Positions 32,978 to 41,353 of a DNA stretch of 64,000 nt are shown here, piece after piece (the first letter of the stretch is position 1; each line of letters begins with the position of its first letter). Under the pieces are notes generated by a model. It saw only the letters and a program-made list of their open reading frames with translations. It searched no databases and had not been told where the DNA came from. The stretch is taken from positions 2,277,770 through 2,341,769 of the forward strand of contig NC_014297.1 of assembly GCF_000196895.1 (NCBI RefSeq), written 5' to 3'. The stretch is from Halalkalicoccus jeotgali B3. Lineage in GTDB: Archaea > Halobacteriota > Halobacteria > Halobacteriales > Halalkalicoccaceae. Made by a program: the position numbers and the translations under genes.

Positions 32978-34150
32978 GTGCGCTGGGAGTACCGCAACAC
33001 CGTCTTGGCCCTGTGTACGGCGGCGTTCTTCGCGACGATGGTCGCCCGCCTCGTCATCAGCCCCGTCGTCCCGCTGATCGTCGAGGAGTTCGGAACCTCC
33101 TCGGGAACCATCGGGCTGGCGCTATCGGGGATGTGGGCGGCCTACGCCCTCTCGCAGTTCCCCTCCGGCATCCTCGCGGACCGCTACGGCGAGCGGCGGG
33201 TGATCCTCACCGCCGTTTTCGTGACCGCCGCCGCGAGCGCCGCACTGGCGCTGTCGCCTTCGATGGCCGCCTTCGGCCTCTTCGCCGTCCTCCTCGGTGC
33301 GGGCGCGGGACTCCACTACGTGGTCGCGACGACGCTTCTGACCCGCATCTTCTCGAACACGGGCCGGGCGATCGGGCTCCACGTCACCGGCAGCCCGATC
33401 GCGGGCCTCTCGGCACCCGTGTTGGCGGCGGCGGTCGGTGCGCGCTACGGGTGGCGGGTCGCGCTCGTGTTGGGGACCGTCGCGGCGGTCCCCGTCGGGT
33501 TGGTGTTCGCCTGGCGGGTCCGCGAGACCGAGCCACAACACCCCGAGCGCCCGCTGCGCGAACAGTTCGAACCCCGGACGCTTGTCGAACTGCTCTCACG
33601 ACCCGCGATCGCCTATACCACCGTTCTCGCGGTGATCGCGGCCTTTACGTGGCAGGCGACTGCCTCGTTTCTCCCCACCTTCCTGATCGCGCGCCACGGC
33701 TACTCGACGGCATTGGCCGGACTTCTCTTCTCGCTGTACTTCGTCGCCCACGGGGTGTTCGCCCCCACGATCGGCTCGCTCTCGGATCGTTTCGGTCGGG
33801 ACCCGACGCTGGCGGCGACGCTCGCGGTCGGGATCCTCGCCTACCCCCTGCTCGTCGTCGGCCCCTCGCTGTCGGTCGTCGTCGCTGGGGTCGTCCTCGC
33901 GGGAATCGCCATGAGCTGGAGCGCCCCCCTACAGGACCGCTACATCGTCCGGCTCTCGGAGGGCGAGACGAACCGGGGGTTCGGACTCGTCCGGACCGTT
34001 TACATGCTGCTGGGGGCGCTCGGAAGCGTCGTTACCGGGACGCTCGCGGATCTGGCGGGCTGGGGCGTCGCTTACGGCGCGCTCGGGGTGCTGTTGGCGC
34101 TCGCGGTCGGGAGCCTCGCGGTCGTCCGGCTCCGGGGGCTCGCGCTCTGA
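32978..34150 (+). CDS. MFS transporter
   Basis: Twelve-helix MFS permease of 390 residues with a GTG start (MRWEYRNTVLALCTAAFFATM in helix 1). Motif A between helices 2 and 3 is GILADRYGERRV, and a second copy, GSLSDRFGRDPTLAATL, lies between helices 8 and 9. Helix 5 includes HVTGSPIAGLSAPVLAAAVG. The length and motif pattern fit the small-molecule permease branches (YcaD/CynX-like), with no substrate clue in the neighbourhood. It converges with the Bax1 gene; a G-rich tract lies about 35-50 bases after its stop. Confidence 0.88.
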   Translation: MRWEYRNTVLALCTAAFFATMVARLVISPVVPLIVEEFGTSSGTIGLALSGMWAAYALSQFPSGILADRYGERRVILTAVFVTAAASAALALSPSMAAFGLFAVLLGAGAGLHYVVATTLLTRIFSNTGRAIGLHVTGSPIAGLSAPVLAAAVGARYGWRVALVLGTVAAVPVGLVFAWRVRETEPQHPERPLREQFEPRTLVELLSRPAIAYTTVLAVIAAFTWQATASFLPTFLIARHGYSTALAGLLFSLYFVAHGVFAPTIGSLSDRFGRDPTLAATLAVGILAYPLLVVGPSLSVVVAGVVLAGIAMSWSAPLQDRYIVRLSEGETNRGFGLVRTVYMLLGALGSVVTGTLADLAGWGVAYGALGVLLALAVGSLAVVRLRGLAL

Positions 34151-34240
34151 AGCACTGAAAGGAAAAACTTCCCGAATCCACTGGGGTGGGGAGGGGGGGG
34201 ATCAGCAGGACCGGGAAGTAATACATACTCCACACCTCTG

Positions 34241-34250
34241 AATAAAAACT
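34241..34250 (-). terminator. T-rich terminator of the Bax1 gene
   Basis: On the minus strand this reads AGTTTTTATT, 22-31 bases after the Bax1 stop codon, consistent with archaeal termination at T-runs. Confidence 0.5.
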
Positions 34251-34271
34251 CTTTCGGTTACAGCAGGTCGC

Positions 34272-35777
34272 CTACTCCTCGGCCGACCGGAGCCGACCGC
34301 CGGAGAGGCCGTCCCACTCGACGCGGTAGCCCAGTCGCGAGAGGACGGCGCTGGTCTCGGTGATCCCCGCCTTCGCGAGGACGCTTTCGGCCTCCGAGAG
34401 CGACTGACCGGTTTCGAGGCGCTCCGCGAGCCTCCCGAGGACGGCCGGTCGGACGAGGGTCCGTCCCACCAGTTCGTGCTCGGGAAAGTCGATGTCTGCA
34501 AGGGCGTCCTCGCTGACGCCGTGGCGGGCCGCGAGCGCGGCGATCGAAAGGGCGTCCGCCTCGGGCGAGAGCGCCTCAGGGAGGGAGGCGGCGCTCGCGG
34601 CGACGAGGCGCTCCTCGTAGCGGCGTAGTGCGTCACGGACGTCCTTGATCCGCACGGTCCCCGAGTAGGGGATGACGCGGTGATCGCGTGCCTCGATAGC
34701 CTCCCCGACGCCCAGCGATTCGTCGACCGCGACGAGCAACTCGACGTCCTCGACGCGATCCAGCTGGTCAAGCTTCTTTGCGACGTACTCGGGGGTCCAA
34801 AACCCCATGATTTCGAAGTGGACCCGGAACTCCGCGTGGGCGTAGTCGAACGCGAAGTCGGGGATCATCACGCTCGCACCGACTTCCAATGGTTCGGGCT
34901 CACGCTGGAGGTCCCAGTCGAGGTCGAGCGCCGAAAACCGGGTCGCGAACTCGCGCTCGACCGCGCTGTCGTAGCTCACCTCGACGACGGGCTCCGAATC
35001 GGGCGATCGCAGGGGATCGGCGTCGGAGAGTTCGAGGGTTCGTTCGGTGCCGTGGTCGTCGATCGTCGCCGTCAGCTCCCACTCGCCTGCCTCGACCACG
35101 GCCCGGAGCAGACGGGCAAAGCGGGTGCCGTACCGACGGGTCGCCCGGAACAGGGCGTCGGGACCGGTGACGAGGAGCTCTCGCCCCGAGCCCGTTTTCC
35201 GGACCTCGTAGAGCAACCCCAGGCGCTTTGTCGCCGAGACGAGCCGGCGGGGGTCGTCGCTTCGGATCCGTATCTCGCGGGCGTCGAACAGCGCGGTCTG
35301 GGCCAGCGAGAGGTCGTACTGGGCGAGCAGGGCGTCGGGATCGTACCGGTCGTCGAGCGCGACGAGCACCTGGCGTTCCTCCCGGTCGGCGTACAGCGCC
35401 CGGTCGAGCCGGTCCGGGGCGATTCCGAGGCTGTCGGCCGCCCGCGAGAGCGCCCGCTCGCGGTCGTCGTCGTTCGCGACCAGCAGTGCCTCGCCGGCCT
35501 CGAAGGCCGCTCGGCGGGCGCGTGCGGGGGAGACGGCCGCCCGTGTCTCGAAGGTCGCCTCGCGTTCGAGGAGTTTCGCGAGCCCCCGGACGAGCTTGAA
35601 GTCGTACTCGCCTTCGAGGTCAGCGAGCGCGCCGTCGAGTTCCGACCGGGGATCGCCGACGTGGTCCTCGAAAGTGCCGAGGACTTTCGCGGCCAGCGGG
35701 CGGTGTTCACGCCCGGCGAACTGGAGGTGGTAGCCCCCGCCCGCACGCGAGACGCGAAGCAGGTCCTTGGTCAGCAC
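34272..35777 (-). CDS. bax1: Bax1 nuclease (DUF790), partner of archaeal XPB
   Basis: Protein of 501 residues of the DUF790/Bax1 family, a structure-specific nuclease that binds XPB helicase in archaeal nucleotide excision repair. The N-terminus MLTKDLLRVSRAGGGYHLQF (GTG start at 35777) is characteristic. The nuclease domain has MIPDFAFDYAHAEFRVHFEI then MGFWTPEYVAKKLDQLD. A TATA-like GCGTTTTTCAC lies about 27 bases before the GTG, so it can be transcribed on its own. XPB is encoded just upstream on the same strand, but 256 bases separate the two genes, and a tiny zinc-finger frame occupies the opposite strand there. Confidence 0.88.
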   Translation of the reverse strand: MLTKDLLRVSRAGGGYHLQFAGREHRPLAAKVLGTFEDHVGDPRSELDGALADLEGEYDFKLVRGLAKLLEREATFETRAAVSPARARRAAFEAGEALLVANDDDRERALSRAADSLGIAPDRLDRALYADREERQVLVALDDRYDPDALLAQYDLSLAQTALFDAREIRIRSDDPRRLVSATKRLGLLYEVRKTGSGRELLVTGPDALFRATRRYGTRFARLLRAVVEAGEWELTATIDDHGTERTLELSDADPLRSPDSEPVVEVSYDSAVEREFATRFSALDLDWDLQREPEPLEVGASVMIPDFAFDYAHAEFRVHFEIMGFWTPEYVAKKLDQLDRVEDVELLVAVDESLGVGEAIEARDHRVIPYSGTVRIKDVRDALRRYEERLVAASAASLPEALSPEADALSIAALAARHGVSEDALADIDFPEHELVGRTLVRPAVLGRLAERLETGQSLSEAESVLAKAGITETSAVLSRLGYRVEWDGLSGGRLRSAEE

Positions 35778-35889
35778 TGCCGACAGGTAGGGACCCGGGG
35801 GTGAAAAACGCGCCCAAACACCGGCGATAGCAGGCGCGCTCGGGCAAGCCGGCCGGCGATCCGGCCGCGACGCCAACGGTCGGGTACCG

Positions 35890-36033
35890 ATGATCGTCGA
35901 CAAATGCCGACTGTGCGAGTTCTACGTCGTCGTCGAAAGCCCGGCCGACCACCACCGCCTCATACAGGCCCACGAGCGACGCGAACACGGTGAGATCGGA
36001 CCGGACCGACTGGACCGCCACCCCGACACCTGA
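35890..36033 (+). CDS. Small C2H2-type zinc-finger protein (47 residues)
   Basis: A 47-residue frame, MIVDKCRLCEFYVVVESPAD then HHRLIQAHERREH. Cys6, Cys9, His28 and His33 give a C-x2-C ... H-x4-H zinc-finger pattern like other haloarchaeal micro-proteins. Its stop (TGA) directly abuts the minus-strand stop of the XPB gene, making the palindrome TGATCA at 36031-36036. It lies within the 256-base space between XPB and Bax1 on the opposite strand. Whether it is expressed is not known, and the spacing between the pairs is longer than classical. Confidence 0.45.
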   Translation: MIVDKCRLCEFYVVVESPADHHRLIQAHERREHGEIGPDRLDRHPDT

Positions 36034-37398
36034 TCAGCGCCGCCGGGCCGCGACGTTCTCCTCCGCGGTGTCCTCGCTGACGAGTTCGTACAACAGCGCT
36101 CGCTTTCCCTCGCCGGGGCGTAAGATCCGGCCCAGCCGCTGGGTGAACTCCCGCTCGGAGCCGCTGCCCGAGAGCACCACGGCGACGCTGGCGTCGGGGA
36201 CGTCAACGCCCTCGTCGAGGACGTTCGAGGCGACGACTCTGGAGTACGTCCCCTCGCGGAACCGGTCGAGGACCTCGCGGCGCTCTTTGGTCCCCGTACG
36301 GTGAGTGATCGCCGGGATGAGAAACCGTTCGGAGAGCCGGTAGACCAGGTCGTTGTGGGCGGTGAAGACGATGATTCGCTCGCCGTGGTGGCGCTCGAGG
36401 ATCGCGCCCAACTGTTCGACCTTCCGCTCGGCGTTCGAGACGATCTCGCGAGCGTGCTGTTTCGCGAGCAGCGCTTCCCTCGCCCGGGGGTCCGACCCCG
36501 AACGTTTGACGAGTTCCTGATAGTCGCTGCCCCGGCGCATCTCGATGCCCGATTCGCGTAGATAGGAGACGAACGTCTCCTGGTTTCGCTCGTACTCCTC
36601 GCGCTCTCGTTCGGTGAGCGACACCTCGATCCGTTTGACGTCGTAGGGTGCGAGGTGCTCGCCGGCCAGTTCCTCGGCGCTCGTCCGGTAGACGACCGGC
36701 CCGACGAGGTCCTCGATGAGCTCGTGGGCGCCGTCGGGGCGCTCGAAGGTCGCGGTCAGTCCCAACCGAGCGGGCGCGGCCAGCAGGCGGGCGATCTCGC
36801 GATAGCCCTCGCCGCCGAGGTGATGCACCTCGTCGAAGACGACGAGGGAAAAGACGTCGCCGACCGAGTCGGCCTTCAGATACGCCGAGTCATAGGTCGA
36901 GACGGTGATCGCCTCCATCGACTGGACGCCACCGCCGAACTGCCCCACGGGGATATCGAACTCCGCGCGCAGCTCCTCGCGCCACTGGTTCAGCAGGTCG
37001 ATCGTGGGCACGACGATCAGCGTCGGACAGGCGAGGGTCTCGATGGCCTTCATCGCGATCACGGTCTTGCCGCTCCCCGTCGGGAGTTCGAGCACACCCC
37101 GGTTCCCGTTGTCGTCCCACGCGTCGAGGGCCGCCTGCTGATAGGACCGCAGTTCGTACGCAGAGACGAGCCCGCGGAGGAACGACCGATCGAAGACGAG
37201 GTCCGCGTACTCGATGTCGCGCTCGTCGAGTCGTACTCGGAGATCCGCGTAGCGAAACGCGGGCGCTCGGTGGACCAGACTGCGGGGGTCGTATTCGAGG
37301 ATCGGGTCCGACGGGACCGCCTCCCGCACGGCCTCGCGTTCGCGCTCGGGCCCGCTCGCGCGGATCGTCCCGTCCTCGTAGGTGAGCCGGATCGCCAC
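36034..37398 (-). CDS. XPB-type DNA repair helicase
   Basis: Superfamily 2 DNA helicase of 454 residues. After an N-terminal damage-recognition part come the Q-like RSYQQAALDAWDD, Walker A ELPTGSGKTVIAMKAI (residues 104-119), motif II FDEVHH (Asp189-His193), LTATFERPDG, and C-terminal IIVFTAHNDLVYRLSE, VASNVLDEGVDVPDASVAVVL, and QRLGRILRPGEGKR. This matches archaeal XPB, which works with Bax1. A TATA element 28 bases upstream supports a leaderless mRNA. Confidence 0.92.
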   Translation of the reverse strand: MAIRLTYEDGTIRASGPEREREAVREAVPSDPILEYDPRSLVHRAPAFRYADLRVRLDERDIEYADLVFDRSFLRGLVSAYELRSYQQAALDAWDDNGNRGVLELPTGSGKTVIAMKAIETLACPTLIVVPTIDLLNQWREELRAEFDIPVGQFGGGVQSMEAITVSTYDSAYLKADSVGDVFSLVVFDEVHHLGGEGYREIARLLAAPARLGLTATFERPDGAHELIEDLVGPVVYRTSAEELAGEHLAPYDVKRIEVSLTEREREEYERNQETFVSYLRESGIEMRRGSDYQELVKRSGSDPRAREALLAKQHAREIVSNAERKVEQLGAILERHHGERIIVFTAHNDLVYRLSERFLIPAITHRTGTKERREVLDRFREGTYSRVVASNVLDEGVDVPDASVAVVLSGSGSEREFTQRLGRILRPGEGKRALLYELVSEDTAEENVAARRR

Positions 37399-37421
37399 TA
37401 GAGAAGGGTTGTCGGTCGGGG

Positions 37422-37429
37422 TGTATAAC
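37422..37429 (-). promoter_or_regulatory. TATA box of the XPB gene
   Basis: The minus strand reads GTTATACA, centred about 28 bases from the XPB ATG at 37398. The remaining 200 bases up to the HdeD-like gene contain no other recognisable gene. Confidence 0.55.
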
Positions 37430-37625
37430 GACCGCGACGATCAGTTGAACAGTCGACAGTTCCACGGCCCGCCCCACCGCGGGAGAATCGTGCGATTCGC
37501 CGGGCCGGGATCGCGGTCCTGCTATCGGCCGTCGGTTCGTCCGGATGTAACTTACGACCCGACCTTCCCGACGATACGCAGACACGTTCATGCCCTCATC
37601 CGACCAACTCAAAGAGGGGAATACG

Positions 37626-38228
37626 ATGGAAACACGAACGACCGAACGAGGGGAGGAACGGGTGGGGAACAGCGCCAGCGAGACGTGGCGGACGCTTATG
37701 GTCGTTGGCGGAGTACTGGCGATACTCGGGATGCTTGCGGTCGTGTTCCCGTTTGTCACGGGGATCGGAATCGAGCTGCTGCTCGGCGGACTGTTAGTCG
37801 TCGGCGGGCTCATCCATGCGTGGCACGCGCTCAGCGCGCGGGGTTGGGCCGGCTTCCTCGGCGGCGTGGCCCTCGGCGCGCTCTACGTGATCGCCGGGCT
37901 GGTGTTGCTCGTGAACCCTGTCGTCGGGCTGGCGACGCTCACCCTGCTGGTGGGGAGCTTCTTCGTCGTCGACGGGGTCGTTGAGCTCTACATGGGCCTT
38001 CGGGTCCGCCCCGAGACGAACTGGGTGGGGCTGGTGGTCAGCGGCGTCCTCTCGCTGGTGCTGGCGTGGCTGATCCTCGCGGGCTGGCCGAGCACGGCCG
38101 TCTGGGCGGTCGGGGTCCTGTTCGGGATCAACCTGCTGACGACCGGGCTGGCGATGGCTGCGGTCGCGATGGGCGGGCGCCGGACCGAGCGGGCGGCGGT
38201 CGGCTCCGGGACGGCCCGTCCCGAGTGA
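37626..38228 (+). CDS. HdeD-family membrane protein (DUF308)
   Basis: Membrane protein of 200 residues with six helices in three pairs, typical of HdeD (DUF308). The pattern includes LLLGGLLVVGGLIHAWHAL, ALGALYVIAGLVLLVNPVVG and VGSFFVVDGVVELYMGLRV. In E. coli HdeD is linked to acid stress; its role in haloarchaea is unknown. I choose ATG 37626, preceded by AAAGAGGGGAATACG, which contains a ribosome-binding-site-like GAGGGGA; an in-frame ATG at 37590 would add 12 residues. Confidence 0.85.
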   Translation: METRTTERGEERVGNSASETWRTLMVVGGVLAILGMLAVVFPFVTGIGIELLLGGLLVVGGLIHAWHALSARGWAGFLGGVALGALYVIAGLVLLVNPVVGLATLTLLVGSFFVVDGVVELYMGLRVRPETNWVGLVVSGVLSLVLAWLILAGWPSTAVWAVGVLFGINLLTTGLAMAAVAMGGRRTERAAVGSGTARPE

Positions 38229-38252
38229 TCCCGTTGGTCCGGTTCTGTAACC

Positions 38253-38258
38253 CTTAAA
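38253..38258 (+). promoter_or_regulatory. TATA box of grpE
   Basis: CTTAAA, centred about 27 bases before the grpE ATG at 38283. Spacing fits a leaderless mRNA. Confidence 0.6.
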
Positions 38259-38282
38259 CCTGCGGGGGCGCACCCTCGATAC

Positions 38283-38879
38283 ATGAGCAACGAGGAGCCG
38301 GCGGCCCCCGAGGAGGACCGGGAACCGACGGAGCCAGCGGCGGACGAGCCGGCCGAAGCGACTGGAACGGACGGCGTCGACGAGACGTCCGAAGACGAAC
38401 GCGAGGGCCGAATCGCAGAACTCGAAGCCGAACTCGAGGAGCGCGAGGAACGCATCGAGGAGCTCGAATCGCGCCTGAAGCGCACGCAGGCGGACTTCCA
38501 GAACTACAAGAAGCGCGCGAAAAAGCGCCAGGAGCAACTCGAAAAGCGTGCCACCGAGGACCTCGTGACCCGGCTGCTCGACGTTCGGGACAACCTCAAA
38601 CGAGCCCTCGAGGAGGAAAGCGAGGACGCGGAAAGCCTCAAACAGGGCGTCGAGATGACGCTCTCGGAGTTCGACCGCGTGCTCGAAGACGAGCGCGTCA
38701 GCGAGGTCGCACCCGAGCCGGGAGCCGAGGTCGACCCCCAGCGCCACGAGGTAATGATGCGCGTCGAAAGCGACCAGCCAGAGGGCGCGATCGACGAGGT
38801 CTACACGCCGGGTTACGAGATGAGCGAGAAGGTGCTTCGCCCGGCACAGGTCACCGTCAGCGACGGTACGGAAGAGTAG
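38283..38879 (+). CDS. grpE: Nucleotide exchange factor GrpE
   Basis: Acidic co-chaperone of 198 residues that releases ADP from DnaK. An acidic disordered N-terminus of about 45 residues is followed by a long coiled coil (RIAELEAELEEREERIEELE, SRLKRTQADFQNYKKRAKKR) and the beta domain with EVDPQRHEVMMRVESD and VYTPGYEMSEKVLRPAQVTV. It has its own TATA box, and a T-run follows its stop. dnaK is 139 bases downstream with its own promoter. Confidence 0.95.
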   Translation: MSNEEPAAPEEDREPTEPAADEPAEATGTDGVDETSEDEREGRIAELEAELEEREERIEELESRLKRTQADFQNYKKRAKKRQEQLEKRATEDLVTRLLDVRDNLKRALEEESEDAESLKQGVEMTLSEFDRVLEDERVSEVAPEPGAEVDPQRHEVMMRVESDQPEGAIDEVYTPGYEMSEKVLRPAQVTVSDGTEE

Positions 38880-38893
38880 TGTTGCGGTTCCGG

Positions 38894-38898
38894 TTTTT
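38894..38898 (+). terminator. T-run after grpE
   Basis: GGTTTTTCGG, 15-19 bases after the grpE stop codon. Together with the separate dnaK promoter it suggests that grpE and dnaK are transcribed separately. Confidence 0.4.
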
Positions 38899-38982
38899 CG
38901 GCGAGTTCGAGCGCGCGAATCGCCGGAAATCGGACGCCAGCGGCCCACTGGTATCGATTCACGCAGTCGCGTGATGTAGCAA

Positions 38983-38990
38983 GGTTTAAC
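38983..38990 (+). promoter_or_regulatory. TATA box of dnaK
   Basis: GGTTTAAC, centred about 32 bases before the dnaK ATG, leaving a leader of only a few bases. Confidence 0.6.
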
Positions 38991-39018
38991 CGACCAAGAA
39001 CGCAACGTCAGGCCAACA

Positions 39019-40932
39019 ATGGCGAGTAACAAGATTCTCGGTATCGATCTCGGGACCACCAACAGCGCCTTTGCGGTCATGGAAGGTGGGGATCCCGAGA
39101 TCATCGTCAACGGCGAGGGCGACCGGACGACACCGTCGGTCGTCGCCTTCACCGACGACGGCGAACGGCTCGTCGGCAAACCGGCGAAGAACCAGGCGAT
39201 CCAGAACCCCGACCGGACGATCGCCTCGATCAAACGCCACATGGGCGAGGACGATTATACCGTCGAGGTCGAGGGCGAAGAGTACACGCCCGAACAGCTC
39301 TCGGCGATGATCCTCCAGAAGATTAAACGCGACGCCGAGGAGTACCTCGGCGACGACGTCGAGAAGGCCGTCATCACGGTGCCAGCGTACTTCAACGACA
39401 AGCAGCGCCAGGCGACGAAGGACGCCGGCGAGATCGCCGGCTTCGAGGTCGAGCGCATCGTCAACGAGCCGACCGCCGCCTCGATGGCCTACGGGCTCGA
39501 CGACGATTCGGACCAGACCGTTCTCGTCTACGACCTCGGTGGGGGAACCTTCGACGTCTCCATTCTCGATCTCGGAGGTGGGGTTTACGAGGTCGTCGCG
39601 ACCAACGGGGACAACGATCTGGGTGGCGACGACTGGGACCACGCGATCATCGACCACCTCGCCAAGGAGTTCGAGAACGACCACGGGATCGACCTCCGCG
39701 AGGACCGCCAGGCCCTCCAGCGCCTGAAGGACGCCGCCGAGGAGGCCAAGATCGAGCTGAGTAGCCGGAAGGAGACCGACATCAACCTGCCCTTCATCAC
39801 GGCGACCGATTCGGGCCCGGTCCACCTCGAAACGTCGCTGACCCGCGCGACCTTCGAGTCGCTGACCGCCGATCTGATCGAGCGGACCGTCGCCCCAACC
39901 GAGCAGGCCCTCTCCGATGCGGGCTACGACGCGAGCGAGATCGACGAGGTCATCCTCGTCGGTGGCTCGACCCGGATGCCCCAGGTCCAGGAGAAAGTCG
40001 AGGAGGTCATCGACCAGGAGCCCAAAAAGAACGTCAACCCCGACGAGGCCGTCGCGCTGGGCGCGGCGATCCAAGGCGGCGTCCTCGGCGGCGAGGTCGA
40101 CGACATCGTGTTGCTCGACGTGACGCCCCTGTCGCTCGGGATCGAGGTCAAGGGCGGCCTGTTCGAACGGCTCATCGAGAAGAACACCACCATCCCGACC
40201 GAGGAGTCGAAGGTCTTCACCACCGCGGCGGACAACCAGACCTCCGTGCAGGTCCGGGTGTTCCAGGGCGAGCGCGAGATGGCAGAGGACAACGAGCTCC
40301 TGGGGGAGTTCATGCTGACGGGAATCCCGCCGGCGCCCGCGGGCACCCCCCAGATCGAGGTCGGCTTCAACATCGACGAGAACGGCATCGTCAACGTCGA
40401 GGCCGAGGACCAGGGCTCGGGCAACAAAGAGGAGATCACCATCGAGGGCGGCGCGGGCCTCTCGGACGAGGAGATCGACCGCATGCAAGACGAGGCCGAA
40501 CAGCACGCAGAGGAGGACAAGGAACGGCGCGAGCGCATCGAGGCGCGCAACGACGCCGAGAGTGCCGTTCAGCGCGCGCGGAGTCTGCTGGAGGAGAACG
40601 AGGAGGACCTCGACGAGGAGCTGATCGAGGAGATCGAAGCCGAGGTTGACGAAGTCGAGGCCGTACTGGAGGACGAGGAGGCCGACACCGAGGAGATCAA
40701 ATCGGCGACCGAGGACCTGAGCAAGGCGCTTCAGGAGATCGGCAAGCAGATGTACCAGGACGCCGAGGGCGCAGCGGGTGCCGGTGGCGCCGATGCGGCC
40801 GGTGCGGGTGCCGGTCCCGGCGGCATGGGTGACATGGGCGGCGCTGGCGGGGCCGGTGCCGGTGGTGCGGGCGGTCAGGAAGGCGAGTACGTCGACGCGG
40901 ACTTTGAGGACGTAGACGAAGACGACTCGTAG
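39019..40932 (+). CDS. dnaK: Molecular chaperone DnaK (Hsp70)
   Basis: Hsp70 of 637 residues. N-terminal ATPase signatures: [39 protein letters not shown], and [20 protein letters not shown]. The substrate-binding domain has [19 protein letters not shown] and the usual [18 protein letters not shown]. The C-terminal lid ends in a Gly/Ala-rich linker and [16 protein letters not shown]. The last three residues and stop fall within the first of four palindromes. Beyond the stop, two ~60-base repeat units occur and then GDDQ-stop in another frame, so the original C-terminus was probably ...FEDVDEDGDDQ. Function should be unaffected, as the acidic tail is dispensable in Hsp70s generally. Confidence 0.97.
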   Translation: MASNKILGIDLGTTNSAFAVMEGGDPEIIVNGEGDRTTPSVVAFTDDGERLVGKPAKNQAIQNPDRTIASIKRHMGEDDYTVEVEGEEYTPEQLSAMILQKIKRDAEEYLGDDVEKAVITVPAYFNDKQRQATKDAGEIAGFEVERIVNEPTAASMAYGLDDDSDQTVLVYDLGGGTFDVSILDLGGGVYEVVATNGDNDLGGDDWDHAIIDHLAKEFENDHGIDLREDRQALQRLKDAAEEAKIELSSRKETDINLPFITATDSGPVHLETSLTRATFESLTADLIERTVAPTEQALSDAGYDASEIDEVILVGGSTRMPQVQEKVEEVIDQEPKKNVNPDEAVALGAAIQGGVLGGEVDDIVLLDVTPLSLGIEVKGGLFERLIEKNTTIPTEESKVFTTAADNQTSVQVRVFQGEREMAEDNELLGEFMLTGIPPAPAGTPQIEVGFNIDENGIVNVEAEDQGSGNKEEITIEGGAGLSDEEIDRMQDEAEQHAEEDKERRERIEARNDAESAVQRARSLLEENEEDLDEELIEEIEAEVDEVEAVLEDEEADTEEIKSATEDLSKALQEIGKQMYQDAEGAAGAGGADAAGAGAGPGGMGDMGGAGGAGAGGAGGQEGEYVDADFEDVDEDDS

Positions 40933-41062
40933 AGTCGTCTCGTCTGCCAATCAGAAGCCTGCGGCTTCTGATGACGTAGACGAGGACGAGGACAGTCAGT
41001 CCTCGTCCGCACACGAGAGCAGATCTCTCGTGAACGTAGACGAGGACGGCGACGACCAGTGA
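40909..41062 (+). repeat. Two palindromic repeat units with 16-base direct repeats at the dnaK 3' end
   Basis: Three copies of (G/A)ACGTAGACGA(A/G)GACG lie at 40909-40924, 40973-40988 and 41033-41048. Between copies are pairs of perfect palindromes: GACGACTC/GAGTCGTC (40921-40939) and ATCAGAAGCC/GGCTTCTGAT (40950-40972), then GGACGAGGAC/GTCCTCGTCC (40984-41008) and CACGAGAG/CTCTCGTG (41012-41032). The second palindrome of each unit ends exactly where the next direct repeat begins. The units are 64 and 60 bases long. The sum (124) is not divisible by three, so the first unit shifts dnaK into the observed early stop; a +1 frame remains open through both units to TGA 41060-41062. Confidence 0.85.
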
Positions 41063-41111
41063 GACCGCCCGACTGAACTGAGTGGGTCCGGTCGACAACG
41101 AACGAGCCTTT

Positions 41112-41282
41112 TCAGGCGGATCGCGCCCGCCAGCCGTTGACGCCGAGGGGAAGGAGGACACCGACTCCGATCAGGACCGTCCACGCGAGCACGTCGCTAT
41201 CGCTGGTTTGTCCTGTCGCGTACCACAGCACGACCGCGAGAACGACGAACGCGACCGTAACCTGCGTGTCGGTCGAGACCAT
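41112..41282 (-). CDS. Small two-helix membrane protein (56 residues)
   Basis: A 56-residue frame starting MVSTDTQVTVAFVVLAVVLW and ending VNGWRARSA, with two membrane helices separated by a short polar loop (YATGQTSDSDV). It is too short for family recognition. Clean start and stop, helix-loop-helix topology with a basic end, and its position in an otherwise empty 290-base gap support a real gene. Unknown function. Confidence 0.5.
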   Translation of the reverse strand: MVSTDTQVTVAFVVLAVVLWYATGQTSDSDVLAWTVLIGVGVLLPLGVNGWRARSA

Positions 41283-41353
41283 AGCGTATCGACTGCCGAT
41301 CCGAGTGAGTGTTTTCTGGTGATGATAGACGAATATACCCGAGGAAGCGATGA

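Noticed and set aside
34184-34200. G-rich tract after the MFS gene as a G-quadruplex regulator
   Set aside because: Only one run is long and the others are short and irregular; no positional relation to a start codon.
38986-40950. Very long open frame antisense to dnaK (over 600 codons)
   Set aside because: GC-rich third positions of dnaK leave the opposite strand free of stops; the translation has no family likeness and is a shadow of the real gene.
40950-40972. Palindrome after dnaK as an ordinary transcription terminator
   Set aside because: Four consecutive palindromes alternate with exact direct repeats and have no T-run; simple terminator function does not explain the repeat order, though termination may be a side effect.
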